Shown here: one piece after another, positions 1-11,940 of the stretch
Layout of the letters: each line of letters begins with the position of its first letter
Numbering within the stretch: position 1 is the first letter of the stretch
Source: Macrostomum hystrix
Lineage: Eukaryota; Platyhelminthes; Macrostomidae
Assembly (NCBI GenBank): GCA_950097015.1
Contig: CATNEN010000001.1
Coordinates: forward strand, 837,501 to 901,500
Direction of reading: 5' to 3'
DNA: 64,000 nt
Notes under the pieces: model-generated
What the model was told of the DNA's origin: nothing
What the model saw: only the letters and a program-made list of their open reading frames with translations
The model's database searches: none
Program-made: the position numbers and the translations under genes

Positions 1-748
1 TTAGCCAGATAGGCCGATCTCGAATTGCACCAAGGTCCCTGAGCTCGATTCCGCAACAGACTAGATTTGTATTGTGCTCAGCCTCGGAGGTAAGGCTTGT
101 CAAGCCATTTTTGCGCTAGAGAGTCACCCTCAGAGCTATGAAAATGAAAGGGTCCGGGCTATGTCGATGGACTGGGGTGGCCTGACACACCCCACCCAAA
201 TGTCTACTCAGGTAATGCTCATAATTAATTAAGAATCGAACCTGATGAAGGCTGTTGATTCCAGCCGAAGGCCGATGACGCACCGTTGGAGCTCATTGGT
301 GGCGGCTGCAACCGCGGCGGCTGACACGGGGCCGGGCTGCCGTACGGACGGACCGCGCCACTCAACTCCCAGAAGTTGAGAGCAGCTGAATCCAGCCGTT
401 TCTCCATGACTGTTCAACGAAGCCTTGAATGCATCCGAAACTTTAGTTCAGAGTGTACCTCCAGCAAGGCCGATTGAAGTCATTTCAATCCAATATATAA
501 TGCTATATATTGCCACTTGTATTTAATGCCTTGTTCAAAAACTATTGTCTATGGTAAATTTCACAGCATGCCCGAAGTATATGTACGATGAAAAAAAATA
601 GACTAAACACAATGCAATACGCAGGTGCGCCCATCTCAAAGAAAATGCAACTCTCAAAGGCGAATCTAATTTTTCGTTTCTTAATTTCTGCTTTCTGTTT
701 TTTGACAGTTAGTTTTTTCAAAACCAGCTTTGATTTCCGTTTCAGATC
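1..748. other. Intergenic DNA with SINE fragments
   Basis: No gene recognised. Positions about 28-58 match the tRNA-like head (box B region) of the SINE family 1 copies seen later in the window, in plus orientation. Around 165-200 a short stretch resembles the body of SINE family 2. A GC-rich block at 240-410 contains two related segments (near 250-270 and 385-400) but has no recognised identity. Confidence 0.4.
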
Positions 749-1737
749 CTGCTGCGATTCCTGTTTCAGATCCTGCTGCGATTCCTGTTTCAGATCCTGC
801 TGCAATTCCTGTTTCAGATCCTGCTGCGATTCCTGTTTCAGATCCTGCTGCAATTCCTGTTTCAGATCCTGCTGCGATTCCTGTTTCAGATCCTGCTACG
901 ATTCCTGTTTCAGATCCTGCTACGATTCCTGTTTCAGATCCTGCTGCGATTCCTGTTTCAGATCCTGCTGCAATTCCTGTTTCAGATCCTGCTGCGATTC
1001 CTGTTTCAGATCCTGCTGCAATTCCTGTTTCAGATCCTGCTGCGATTCCTGTTTCAGATCCTACTTCGATTCCTGTTTCAGATCCTACTTCGATTCCTGT
1101 TTCAGATCCTACTGCGATTCCTGTTTCAGATCCTACTGCGATTCCTGTTTCAGATCCTGCTACGATTCATATTTCAGATCCTGCTGCGATTCCTGTTTCA
1201 GATCCTGCTACGATTCCTGTTTCAGATCCTGCTGCGATTCCTGTTTCAGATCCTACTTCGATTCCTGTTTCAGATCCTGCTGCGATTCCTGTTTCAGATC
1301 CTGCTGCGATTCCTGTTTCAGATCCTGCTACGATTCCTGTTTCAGATCCTGCTGCGATTCCTGTTTCAGATCCTACTTCGATTCCTGTTTCAGATCCTGC
1401 TGCGATTCCTGTTTCAGATCCTGCTGCGATTCCTGTTTCAGATCCTGCTGCGATTCCTGTTTCAGATCCTGCTACGATTCCTGTTTCAGATCCTGCTGCG
1501 ATTCCTGTTTCAGATCCTGCTACGATTCCTGTTTCAGATCCTGCTACGATTCATATTTCGGATCCTGCTGCGATTCCTGTTTCAGATCCTGCTGCGATTC
1601 CTGTTTCAGATCCTACTTCGATTCCTGTTTCAGATCCTGCTGCGTTTCCTGTTTCAGATCCTAATACGATTCCTGTTTCAGATCCTGCTGCAATTCACGT
1701 TTCAGATCCTGCTGCGATTCCTGTTTCAGACTATAAT
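749..1737 (+). repeat. 24-bp minisatellite, about 41 copies
   Basis: Tandem unit of 24 bp starting GATCCTGCTGCGATTCC and ending GTTTCA, with scattered substitutions (for example CTACTTCG, CTGCTACG). Because 24 is a multiple of 3 and the unit has no stop, it stays open in two plus frames (IPVSDPAA and DSCFRSCC periodicities) and on the other strand. The open frames are a consequence of the repeat. No splice context, conserved flank or homology supports a protein. Confidence 0.95.
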
Positions 1738-1774
1738 CAAGCATTCTAACTATGGGTGTCAGGGCAGTGGCTTT

Positions 1775-2110
1775 TTATCTAGCTTTAAGTATGCTTTCTA
1801 TGAATTCCACAAAACTTTCTGTTAATTCTGTGCTTTCCTGTGTCATTAAATACACCATTTTGTCATCAGTTGTTAGGCGTTCGAAATTTCGAACAGTGCC
1901 TCCCACTTTCTCTATGAATTTTTTTCTAATTGGAACATAAACGGACCAATCGCATCTAAAAAGAATATGAATTTCGTTCTCTACCTCGACTTTACATTTT
2001 GAACATGATCTGTTTTCATAGGCGATTTTCTGTCTTACAGTGCGCAATGTCTCACAGACCAGTTTGTGGTTTACTCGTGTACTAACAATAAACGCTTGGA
2101 AGATCTAGAC
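1775..2110 (-). mobile_element. C-terminal remnant of a non-LTR retrotransposon ORF2
   Basis: On the minus strand an open frame runs through HKLVCETLRTVRQK and then CSKCKVEVENEIHILFRC, which has a C-x2-C-x8-H-x4-C spacing. This matches the cysteine/histidine tail found after the reverse transcriptase in many LINE-type ORF2 proteins (C-x2-C, an acidic stretch, then H-x-L-F-x-C). It is followed by about 60 residues and a stop. No RT domain is visible upstream in this frame, so it is a 5'-truncated relic. Assignment is by motif only; a domesticated gene exon is less likely. Confidence 0.5.
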
Positions 2111-2335
2111 CATTTGGCACACTTTTAATCATCAAGCTCATTTACAGAAATCTCTGTGGTGGAGTCAGAACCGAACCCCCGACCTTCAAGTTCTCATAAG
2201 GCCTACAAGTGTCGCTTAATCGACTCATATGTAATTAGAATATAATATACCACGCTTTTTCGAGAAGCCGAGGTTTTAAGAGGCCTGCTTTGTCGCTTAT
2301 CTCACATTTGTCAGTTTCATTTCAATTAGGCTATC

Positions 2336-2600
2336 GGGGCTAGCATAGGGATTAGATGTCAGGGGCTCACGAGTTAAATGTCAAGGGTTCGATTCTTGAA
2401 TCCACTAGAAAAATTTGTATCCTTTAGAAGAACAATTACCTTCGCATGGCTTCAGTTGTTAAATGGGTACCTGTGTGTATTACTTTGGGTAATTGAGAGT
2501 GGGTGTACCGTCGCCTCAGTCCATGGACTGAACAGCCGTACGCAGCCTTCAGATGCGCTAAGCAATAGCTGGGGATGTGCTGTCGGCTGCTCATGATAAG
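2336..2600 (+). mobile_element. SINE family 2 copy (tRNA-derived)
   Basis: The box-B-like segment GGGTTCGATTCTTGAATCC (about 2384-2402) is followed by a body ending CCATGGACTGAACAGCCGTACGC-like sequence near 2520-2545 and a tail GCAATAGCTGGGGATG. The same head and body recur at 5.1, 8.8, 13.3, 18.5, 21.3, 45.5 and 62.9 kb. Nothing else is recognised from 2601 to 3187. Confidence 0.6.
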
Positions 2601-3187
2601 ACTAACGACCACAAGCATAATTTTCTCGGGTTAAATAGTTTTCTGTTATTACATGTACATCGATAACGTGCAAGCTTCAGTGCAAGCAAAATAACGAGAA
2701 AGGTCACAAAGCTCGCAAAGCTGATTTTTAAAGCACGAAAAAGTTTTTTAGTAAGAAACTCGTGGTTTTACATATAAAAATACAATCAAATTTCATTGTA
2801 TTGTTTCAGTGTTACAACTTTAATTATTCTTCAATTAATTAAAAGATTCGAACCAGGCACCAAATCGAAAATATGCTCATAGAGCATAATAATAGCATAA
2901 TAGTAGAAATACCAGGAAATATTTTTCCTGTAAAGGGGGTTTGTCACGATAGCTCCCACATTAATAAAAATTTATCTGCCAAATACAAATTAAGAAGTAA
3001 AAAAATATGCTCTCTTTGCTTGTTAAGTGTTGCGCTAAAACATTGCCTTTTGATTGTAGCCTGCATCGCATCGCATTGCATAGAGTTTTTTTCGCAGTGA
3101 ATCAACTCATCAGTTCCGTGCTTCCAGATACCTGCAGCAGAGTCACTCTCAGAATTCCAAGATCACGAGAAGAGGTCCGCCACGACC

Positions 3188-5691
3188 TCAAAGCAGCTGG
3201 CAGCCGCAGCAGCATGTCTGCGGATAGTCGTCCGTGTGTACTCGCCGGTTGTCTCCGTACACAAAGAACTGGAACTCCTTGTTCTTCCACTGGCAGTCGC
3301 ACTGGAACACTGGCACACCACGGATGACGTGTTTCTGCATCCAGATTCTCCCGACCTGAGCCAGAGCCCTGTGCTCATGGATGATGCTGGCCGACTGGCT
3401 GTTTACCTGCGGCTCCGGGAACGACTGGATCGGGTTCAGCAGCGGCTGCGTGTCCTCGAACAGAGTCTGGTGATGAAGCGATAATAATAATGGTAATAAT
3501 TGCGGGAGGGCTGCAGGCAATGGCACATCATTTGGTGACACTTCTAGACCCGCAGCTAGCGAGGAGGCAATTCTGCTCATTTCGCTGACCCCTGAGCACA
3601 CATGCACACGGATACTGTACGCAGGCACACGCTCACACAGGTGTGTACATCTGCCCTGACTTTCTCATCGCCAGGCAGTGTAGACTCTCACAGTGCCTTG
3701 GAGATTGGCCCTAAAGGGCGTAAATTGCACGACAAGCCCCCAAGCCTTCTCTCCGCGGCTGCGCCCCAAATGAATGCGGTCTCGCTGCGGAATCGAGCTC
3801 AGTGACCTTGGTGCGAGAAGCGAACACGTTTGGCCGCTCTGCCACTCACCCTCGAGCAATAATTTTGCTCGTACACTATCCCCTTATATGAGGACCATTA
3901 AAGTTAAGACGTCAATAAATGATTAATACGAGCAACGTAAACATGAAGACAATAAATGAGCCCTTGAGAAGTACTCACAGTTCCCGGCACGTCTCGAATC
4001 AGATGATCCGGCAGAGGAGTCCTTTCCAAGATGAAGTCTTTGACATGAGTCTTGAACACAGTGGTCATCTGCACGAAGCATTTCACTTGGCCAGTCGCCT
4101 CACAGGTCGGGCAAGGAATTCTTCCTCGACCGTAACAGCGGTCACAGCGTACACGACCGTGGCCGTGACACCAGGTACAGGTCGTGCGGTTATCACTCAT
4201 GCCGCGATGTCCAGTGCCGTGGCACCAGCTGCACCTAACCTTGCCCCAGCCACTGCAGCGATGGCAGGTAATAATAGTGGAGCCGTGGCATCCGTGGCAG
4301 ACCCTCACCGAGGCCGTGTGAGGCACCTCCGTTTTGAAGGTGACGTCGTGAAACATGTCGGGCGCTGGAATCTGGAATCAATTTGCGGGTTGGAAAAAAA
4401 GCCAACCTGTTGAAGAGTCGATCAAAACTAGTTAGCAACTTGACGATCTAGTCGACTAGAAACGTCGAGAAATCTCACCCAGTCCTTCCCATGGTACACT
4501 GGGGGTTTGGCTTGAGGATGGACCTCGGTTTCCATACTACAGCCTTAAGTTGACTTCCCATTTTTGAAATGTGGTTTCAAACGGTGTTTAAGTGCTGAGA
4601 TCGAGTGTCCTTACTGAAATTTCCCACGGTGTTGGAGCTCGTCCATTGTGCGGTCCGTCCACAGGCTGTCCGCGGTACGGCTCCGAGGCCCAGTCCGTTG
4701 ACCGCGTCTCAAGAAACGTGTTCAACACGTAGTGCACAGCCGTACTCTGCTGCAGACTCTTTATTGTCATAGCCTCAGCGGCGCCCTTGCCCCAGCAGCA
4801 CTTGGACGTGGCCTCTCTAACCAGCAGCTGTCGAGCTTCTTCGTGAGTAAGATTCGCGTTTAAAGCGAGAATATCACCTGAGCTACTGCTGGTGGCCTCT
4901 TGATATGACGGTGGCGGAGGTACAAATGTGACGTTCGGTGCCAGAACTTCATCGTAGCCTGCAAAAGTACACATTCATTGAGTTACATTGGCTATCTTAC
5001 CAACACTATGATTATGTATGACATGTCAGTTGATGGGTAACTTCATAGCAATAATTATGAGCATAAAAAAGTTGATTACACCTGCCCCAATTGGCCCCTG
5101 ATGAGCAGCCGACAGCGCAGCCGCAGCTATTTGCCGGCGCATCTGAAGGCTGCGTACGGCTGTTCAGTCCATGGACTGGGGAGACGCTACACTTAACCCT
5201 CAACTACCCCCGCTGAAGCGGCTACCGGTTTAGCAGCAGGCTAAATTGAATCAATGCAAAGTTAAGTAATCTTTCTAAACAACACAATTTTTTCAGTGGA
5301 GTCAAGAATCGAACCCCCGACCCTTAGGCCGAGAGTCCGACGCTCTGACCACTAGACTAAGTGGAGTCAAGAATCGAACCAACTGACCAGGTATGCGCTC
5401 CATGTCCTGAATCGGTGGCGCACTTGGTGTCACCTGCTCTGGTCCACCGTTATCGCCTTTGCCATCGTCCATCGGCATCTCGCCCACGCCCACCGGATCC
5501 GGGCCGTCGTACTGCGCGATAGATGCGCCTCCTGCTCCTGACGGAGGCTGCTGAGGAGCTCCTCCATAGTAGGGCCCGCCGGGTTGTCCGGCGTAGTACT
5601 GCTGCTCACCCGGAGGTCCTCGCGGAGAGCCGTAGTTTCCTTGATAGCCCTGAGACGGCGGCGGATAAGGAGGCTGTCCTGACGACTTCAT
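3188..5691 (-). CDS. SSUH2: SSUH2-like protein, paralogue A (4 exons)
   Basis: Minus-strand gene with exons 5691-5388, 4958-4615, 4371-3979 and 3466-3188. All introns are GT-AG, phases 1,0,0, giving 439 aa with ATG at 5691 and TGA at 3190-3188. Residues 1-100 are Pro/Gly/Gln/Tyr-rich and include PSAP (89-92). Next comes PPSY (117-120), then the SSUH2 core (KCCWGKGAA, TRSTDWASEPY). A DnaJ-like cysteine-rich region at about 241-314 has six CxxC pairs, most followed by xG. The C-terminal domain ends TCCCGCQLL. Family: homologue of C. elegans ssu-2 and vertebrate SSUH2; SSUH2 has been linked to tooth development, but its molecular role is poorly defined. The protein has no signal peptide or membrane segment, so it is probably cytosolic. 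CQLL resembles a CaaX box. It heads a tandem of four, and introns 1 and 3 hold SINEs. Confidence 0.88.
3482..3858 (-). mobile_element. SINE family 1, near full length, in intron 3 of SSUH2-A
   Basis: Read on the minus strand, a tRNA-like head near 3858-3780 carries a box-A-like AGTGGCAGAGCGG and a box-B-like GAGCTCGATTCCGC. The body follows (GGGGCGCAGCCGCGGAGAG, CGCCCTTTAGGGCC), and it ends in an ATT/AAT-rich tail near 3482-3500. The same unit recurs at 12.4, 19.8, 41.1, 60.7 and 62.2 kb. Confidence 0.75.
5078..5380 (-). mobile_element. SINE family 2, near full length, in intron 1 of SSUH2-A
   Basis: On the minus strand the head reads AGTCTAGTGGTCAGAGCG (box A-like) and GGGTTCGATTCTTGACTCC (box B-like). 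It is followed by AAGATTACTTAACTTTGCAT-type sequence and the CCATGGACTGAACAGCC body. A second partial head copy (GGTTCGATTCTTGACTCC) lies at about 5361-5380, directly next to the exon 1 donor at 5387-5386. Confidence 0.7.
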
Positions 5692-6434
5692 CTAACTCTG
5701 CAATGCCTGGACTGTTAAAGGTATTTTTTTATTCCTCTCGTTAGCATCGAAAGCTCACACAGTTACCTTTTTTAATCTTTAAAATATCATTTAGTCAGAG
5801 CTTTTAACCATAAATCTTCTGCTAGATAAAATTGGCAATCCAATTAAAGCCCTAGAGTACTATTGTACAGTGAGTATTGCACGTCACTGCTAGCAATATT
5901 CAGTCATTCTTATCTGGGTGCGAATGAATGCTATTTAGTCTACTCTAATAATATCTTATCACCACGGTTCAATCTGCTAATGTTCAACTCGGAGAGTTCA
6001 TTTCAGAGTAGAGAAAATGATACGAGACGGGTAGGTTCACGAAAATTCTGTTAAATAAACATAGGCATGACTGTACATTGGAACAGACGAGCAAAATGTT
6101 TAGAAAGACTGACCCATGGTTTATTAAAGTTAAAATCTACAGGGTTAGTTAAATTCCTTAGGTTTTTAACTAATAGATTTCTAACTCCAACTCAACTCGT
6201 ACATTCTCTATAAAACCTATAAAACCTATAAAACCGCTTTGAAAACAGAATGACACGTGCTAGCGGGTCTTACGCTCGAAGCTAGTAGAACCACAAATTT
6301 CTAACTGGATGTATTTATAGTGAAAGTTCCACATTGATTTGCATGATTTGCTTGCAGCTTGGCATTGAAGGTTGCATTGAAAAAAAATAAATAATGCTTA
6401 AAAATTTACTACTGAGGAGCTGAAGCACTATCGG
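5692..6434. other. Upstream region of SSUH2-A, no gene recognised
   Basis: Presumed promoter and 5' flank of paralogue A. AT-rich, with a short direct repeat of ACCTATAAA at about 6210-6235. No TATA box or other element is assigned with confidence. Confidence 0.3.
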
Positions 6435-6915
6435 TTAGAGCAGAGACATGTGAGAGTGTAGACAGGTGAGAGTGTAGACAGGCGACAGTGGAGACAGGTG
6501 AGAGTGTAGACAGGTGAGAGTGGAGACAGGTGAGAGTGTAGACAGGCGACAGTGGAGACAGGTGAGAGTGGAGACAGGTGAGAGTGGAGACAGGTGAGAG
6601 TGGAGACAAGTGAGAGTGGAGACAGGTGAGAGTGGAGACAGGTGAGAGTGAAGACAGGTGATAGTGGAGACAGGTGAGAGAGTAGACAGGTGACAGTGGA
6701 GACAGGTGAGAGTGGAGACAGCTGAGAGTGGAGACAAGTGAGAGTGGAGACAGGTGAGAGTGGAGACAGGTGAGAGTGAAGACAGGTGATAGTGGAGACA
6801 GGTGAGAGAGTAGACAGGTGAGAGTGGAGACAGATGACAGTGGAGACAGGTGAGAGTGTAGACAGGGGACAGTGGAGACGGGGGAAAGAGGAGACAGGTG
6901 ACAGAGGAGACAGGA
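6435..6915. repeat. 16-bp minisatellite (GGAGACAGGTGAGAGT)
   Basis: About 30 tandem copies of GGAGACAGGTGAGAGT with variants GTAGACAGG, GACAGGCGACAGT and GACAGGTGATAGT. The unit is clearly related to the array at 14.9-17.7 kb (see findings). The minus-strand open frames it creates (SPLSPVSTLTCLH periodicity) are not interpreted as coding. Confidence 0.93.
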
Positions 6916-7669
6916 ACGTACTTTTATATGTTGCGCAGTAAGTTCCTATGCTTGTGCGATGATATAATCTATTTGCAATGGACAATTTCTAAAGCAAGAG
7001 ATTTGAAGGTCCACAGGATCGGGAAAACGTTTAGATCGAATGTACTTAGTCAAATCGTTTAAAATAAACTAATGTACTCACCCTCACAATTAAAATACCC
7101 TAAATTTACGTTTCACGAACGGAAAAAATAAATTTTAACTTAAATTATTTCACAGAAGAATCTTTCGTGGTGCCTCAGGCGGAACGCTCGCCAAAAGCAC
7201 CATCGACAAGATAGACCGCAATCTAGCGTAGTGTGAGCACATTTTTTCTGTCAATAAAGCGACTGTTCCGTCTATTTTTAGAATAAGTTCAAATTAAACG
7301 TGAGAAATTCACACCTAGCCCGGTCCGTACCAGCCAGGTGGGCTGACGCCAAGCACCCCGTCAACTCTGCCCCTGGGCTGGAGTCCCGGCTAATCAGATT
7401 GTGGTAGTCTGATCGTACTGATCGTAGAGTCTGTATACTCTCCAAAATTGATAATATCAGTATTTGTGTTTTGAATCATATTGTTTATTTTTTCTGGGAG
7501 ACGGTCATGAGCGTCTACATAAACTCCTCAACTCAACAACAATATTCATCACCGCTCCTACTACGAGTATATTACGAAGCATTAGTTTCTATCGGAAGCT
7601 TTTTGGTCGGAAAAACAATTAGTGAAGTGAATTGCATTGCGTTGCAAAATATCCTGCTGATTTCGAGAA
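6916..7669. other. Intergenic region between SSUH2-A and SSUH2-B
   Basis: No gene recognised. It is downstream of paralogue B, so the part near 7669 is presumably that gene's 3' UTR. A GC-richer patch at 7317-7400 (CCCGGTCCGTACCAGCCAGG) has no recognised identity. Confidence 0.3.
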
Positions 7670-10274
7670 CTAAAGCAGCTGGCAGCCACAGCAGCAGGTC
7701 TGAGGATAGTCGACCGTGTGCACCAGCCGGTTATCTCCGTACACGAAGAACTCAAACTCCTTGTCCTTCCACTGGCAGTCGCACTGGAACACTGGCACAC
7801 CGCGGATCACGTGATTCTGCATCCAGATTCGACCAGTTCGGCCCAGTGCCCGATGCTCCTGGACGATCTTGACCGACTCTGCGTTCACCTGTGCCTCAGG
7901 AGACGACTGGATCGGATTCAGCAACGGCTGCGTGTCCTCGAACAGGGTCTGGGTGTTTTTTAAAAAAAAACCATGCAATTTTCCCCTTGGTGAAAGACAA
8001 CAGGATACTTCAAACATACTGCCTACTTCACAATTCCTCCCAAACCGATTAAACCGATTTTCGTGAAAGTCCACCATCTAAATCAAAACTTTCCGACCAT
8101 TAAGACGAACAAACATTCAAAGCTGTCCCATGTCAGCATCGAGATATTCAGCGGTTATTCTCGAATATCATTGTGTAACAGCGCTATGTATAAACCTCTA
8201 TAGCTAATCCATATTAATTTATTAAAAAAATTAACTGTGTAATCAACAAAAAATATAAAAAGTGATACCTGACATGGTTGTTTGATGAAACATTGTGAGC
8301 AGAAATATTATGCACATTGGTGGCTTTTGCCATCAGACATCCCGACAAGAATCGTTGAACATCTCGACTTGGTTGAATATTTTGGGAGATACAGAAAATT
8401 AGAAAAAAGGTGGGCATTCGGTCTTTGGACTGTTAATGGAGCTTGGAGCTCAGTGGTTTCTAGTGATATAGTTTAAGTTACTAACCTCTGCGAAATTCGA
8501 CTACTTCTGTGCTAAACTAGCAATTCATTTTCCTTTTCAAGTCAGAATGGCTAGCAAAAAAATTCTGAGTTGATTTAGGAAAACGTTTTTTTAATGTATT
8601 TCTCTTCAGCATAAAGTAATTTCGTTGCCAGAGTATATGTATCGTCTTATGAGATTTTTTGATCGAATTGTCTCAGATTGGTTGAAATTGATTGTGTTAA
8701 ACCCAACCTTGAAGGAAAAGTATAGAACCATTTAGTGTTAGTACAGCTGGAGTTCGAATCTCAGACCTAGATAGGCTATTCTTGTCCTTGAGTAAGCGAC
8801 AAACTGTCAAACGGGAACCAGCATCTGTTGGGGTAGTAATTTAGGGTGGGTGTGGCGGCAAACCAGTCCATGGACTGAACAGCTGTACGCCATCTTTGAA
8901 CAACAGGATGCGGCTGTGCCACTGACTGTATTTCTGCCCCAACTAGGCTAGTTGTAGTCTATTTTGCAATCTGTCGATTTTATGCAGCCCATGACTCACA
9001 GCTCCAGGAACATTCCGAATCAGGTGATCTGGCAGGGCTGTCTTCTCTAGGATGAAATCCTTCGTGTGCGTTTTATACAGCGTTGTGAGCTGCACGAAGC
9101 ACTTAACCTGGCCAGTGGCCGCACAGATCGGGCACGGAATGCGTCCTGATCCGTGGCAGTTGAAGCAGCGTCGCTTACCGGAGCCACCGCATGACAAGCA
9201 GCGCCTGCGATTGTCCCCAAAGCCTGTGTGGCCCGAGCCGTGGCAGCGAGTGCAGCGAGTCCGACCCCAACCCCGGCAGCGTAGACACATCACCAGGGTC
9301 AAGCCCTGGCAGAAGTGGCAGGTTCGCACACTGGCTGTGTGCGGCACTTCGCAGGTCATTCGCTCGTCGCGGAACATTTCCGGCACCCGAACCTGTGTGC
9401 CAATGTTAGAAGAAGGTAAGGTAGATATTAAAAAACCTTTTCTAGTTTCTCGGCAAGCCAACGCAACTGAGTTTGGTTGGTTTGGATCGAGGATTGACCT
9501 CTGCCTTGTAAGCTTCCAAAATGAGTTCAGACCTCCAAAACGGTGGTCAGATTCATTGTGTCTGTTTTAATCTGCCTTTGATCGAAGGGTAATTGGCCAA
9601 GACTCCACACATTCTCACTTCAATCTGCCACGGCGCAGGCGGTTGTCCGTTCTGCGGTCCGTCGATTGGCTGTCCGCGGTACGGCTCCGAGGCCCAGTCG
9701 GTGGACCGAGTCTCCAGAAACGTCCTGAAAACGTAGTGCACAGCTGTGCTCTGCTGCAGACTCTTGAAGGTCATGGTCTCGGCGGCACCCTTGCCCCAGC
9801 AGCATTTGGACTTTGCAACCGCCAGCAGCAACTCGCGAGCTTCGGCTTCAGTGAGCTTCTTGCCTGACACCCAGCGTTCAACATTCGAGCCTCTTGTGGC
9901 TTCTTGATACGTCGGCGGCGGTGGAGCCACGAACGTTACATTCGGAGGTAAGATGTCTTCATAGCCTGGTGGTGCATTGTGTACTAGTTGTGTACTTGGT
10001 CCGAATTTAAAATGGTTCTTTTATTAATTATACCTGGAATCCTGGATCACGACAGAAGTTGACGTCATTCCCTGAGTAGAAATCTCCCAGTCTCACCCTT
10101 TATCCTCTCCATCTCCTGAATTGGTGGCCCAACTGGCTGCTGCATCTGCTGGGCAGCTGAAGGGTCGTCGAAAGGCATCTCTCCGTGGCCCTCTGGCACG
10201 CCGCTGACCTCCACGGGGCCTGGCTGTCCTGGCAGCTGCTGCTGCTGCTGACGATTTCCTGATGGCTGCTGCAT
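7670..10274 (-). CDS. SSUH2: SSUH2-like protein, paralogue B (4 exons)
   Basis: Exons 10274-10097, 9965-9619, 9392-9000 and 7948-7670, all GT-AG, phases 1,0,0, giving 398 aa (ATG 10274, TAG 7672-7670). It has the shortest N-terminus of the four: Gln/Pro-rich, about 60 residues, and where A and D have PSAP it reads PVGP. PPTY lies at residues 76-79. The SSUH2 core (SKCCWGKGAAE, TRSTDWASEPYRGQP) and six CxxC pairs in the DnaJ-like cysteine region are intact. The C-terminus is TCCCGCQLL. Exons 3 (393 nt) and 4 (279 nt) have exactly the lengths of A's and C's. The last exon is closest to C's (CQWKDKEF, NRLVHTVDYP), against A and D (CQWKNKEF, NRRVHTD). Intron 3 is about 1.05 kb and contains a SINE. 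Likely functional: no frame breaks seen. Confidence 0.88.
8745..8945 (+). mobile_element. SINE family 2 fragment in intron 3 of SSUH2-B
   Basis: Box-B-like GGAGTTCGAATCTCAGACC is followed by TTGTCCTTGAGTAAGCGAC and the CCAGTCCATGGACTGAACAG body segment, then a degenerate tail. It lies antisense to the host gene. More diverged than the 5.1-kb copy. Confidence 0.55.
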
Positions 10275-10852
10275 CTAAGCTTGAGAAATATTATCCAAAC
10301 TTGCGTAAACTTAACTCTGAACGAGTATTGACATTAGTACGGGGGCTGCGTTAACGACTATGTGCGTCTAAAATAGCGTGGTTAGTTTCTCAACTATTTG
10401 TTCTGTACACGGTCACTTAGCAACCGAACTCAAGTGCTCTGCTTGACAGACTCTAGCGCGCAGTTCGCACATCTTTTTGGTGGTTTAGTGAGTGAAGAAA
10501 AAAAGCACACCTGAGATTGGAGGGCCAGTGAAAGTATTCTGAGATGGGAGAGAGAATTCGGTCAGAAAAAAATGTCTGTTTGAAATAGCTATTTTGGACA
10601 CAATGGCGTAGGCATTCCCGATTGGTGCACCGTACTGTGTGTTACGGTGAAGTTTTTCTGGGGCAGTCTTCCGACTATCATGCACAGCTCACGCTGTATT
10701 TAATATGCTCTAAATTTGTTCTCTGTATAAAATTCAGCTTGCAATAACATCGCAGCTCTTGTTACTGCGTAGTCAAGCATTCGCTTTTAGTACTTTAATC
10801 AAACGCACTTTAAAAGCGGCCAGTTAAAGCACTACGTGTTGGAATAGACTAA
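10275..10852. other. Upstream region of SSUH2-B, no gene recognised
   Basis: Presumed promoter and 5' flank of paralogue B, which is transcribed leftward. I see no convincing core promoter motif, RNA gene or ORF in this stretch. Confidence 0.3.
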
Positions 10853-11592
10853 AGCTATGGGAGTGACTAGACTAAGGCTATATGGGAGTGACTAGACTAA
10901 GGCTATATGGGAGTGACTAGACTAAGGCTATGGGAGTGACTAGACTAAGGCTATATGGGAGTGACTAGACTAAGGCTATGGGAGTGACTAGACTAAGGCT
11001 CTGTGAGTGACTAGACTAAGGCTATATGGGAGTGACTAGACTAAGGTTATATGGGAGTGACTAGACTAAGGCTATGGGAGTGACTAGACTAAGGCTATAT
11101 GGGAGTGACTAGACTAAGGCTATGGGAGTGACTAGACTAAGGCTATGGGAGTGACTAGACTAAGGCTATGGGAGTGACTAGACTAAGGCTATGGGAGTGA
11201 CTAGAACCAAGGCTCTGTGAGTGACTAGACTAAGGCTATGGGAGTGACTAGACTAAGGCTATATGGGAGTGACTAGACTAAGGCTATATGGGAGTGACTA
11301 GACTAAGGCTATATGGGAGTGACTAGACTAAGGCTATATGGGAGTGACTAGACTAAGGCTATGGGAGTGACTAGACTAAGGCTATGGGAGTGACTAGACT
11401 AAGGCTATATGGGAGTGACTAGACTAAGGCTATGGGAGTGACTAGACTAAGGCTATGGGAGTGACTAGACTAAGGCTATATGGGAGTGACTAGACTAAGG
11501 CTATGGGAGTGACTAGACTAAGGCTATGGGAGTGACTAGACTAAGGCTATGGGAGTGACTGGACCAAAGCTATGGGAGTGAATAGACTAATC
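10853..11592. repeat. 23/25-bp minisatellite (GACTAGACTAAGGCTATGGG)
   Basis: About 31 tandem copies of GTGACTAGACTAAGGCTATGG plus GA. They differ mainly by presence or absence of one extra AT dinucleotide (CTATGGG versus CTATATGGG), giving 23- and 25-bp forms interspersed along the array. Occasional CTCTGTGA and CCAAGG variants occur. Non-coding. Confidence 0.95.
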
Positions 11593-11940
11593 AGTAGTCT
11601 TTGTCTTAACTGATTCAAATATTAAGAAGTCTGTTACGCAGAGCAGCAATTAGAAGATAGTATTTATTTTACTCCGAGGTGTTAAAAGACTTTTAATATC
11701 ATGAAGAGATGTGTAATATATTCATAAGAGCGATATCATAAGACATATAATCAAAGGGTCAGCTCTAACAGGGAGAGATCGGAAAGAGACAGAAAATAAA
11801 AACCTGGCTTTAAAGCGATAAGTTTGTAGCGTTAAGAAACCAGCAGAAACGTTCAAAAGAAGGCATTGTCTTTTAATTAATCACAATTATAGGACAGCAT
11901 ATGTTTAATATATTTTTAACCTCCCAAGCAAAAAAACATT
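11593..11940. other. Spacer between the minisatellite and SSUH2-C
   Basis: AT-rich. It presumably contains the 3' UTR of paralogue C, which ends at 11941. No gene or RNA recognised. Confidence 0.3.

Noticed and set aside
588-1749. Two overlapping repeat ORFs with 8-residue periods (CFRSCCDS, IPVSDPAA)
   Set aside because: They overlap over the same 24-bp repeat and neither has conserved flanks. Treated as minisatellite artefacts.
3919-4413. Plus-strand ORFs antisense to SSUH2 exons (also at 9052-9570, 13396-13650, 18901-19218)
   Set aside because: They are shadows of the well-supported minus-strand exons and lack recognisable domains.
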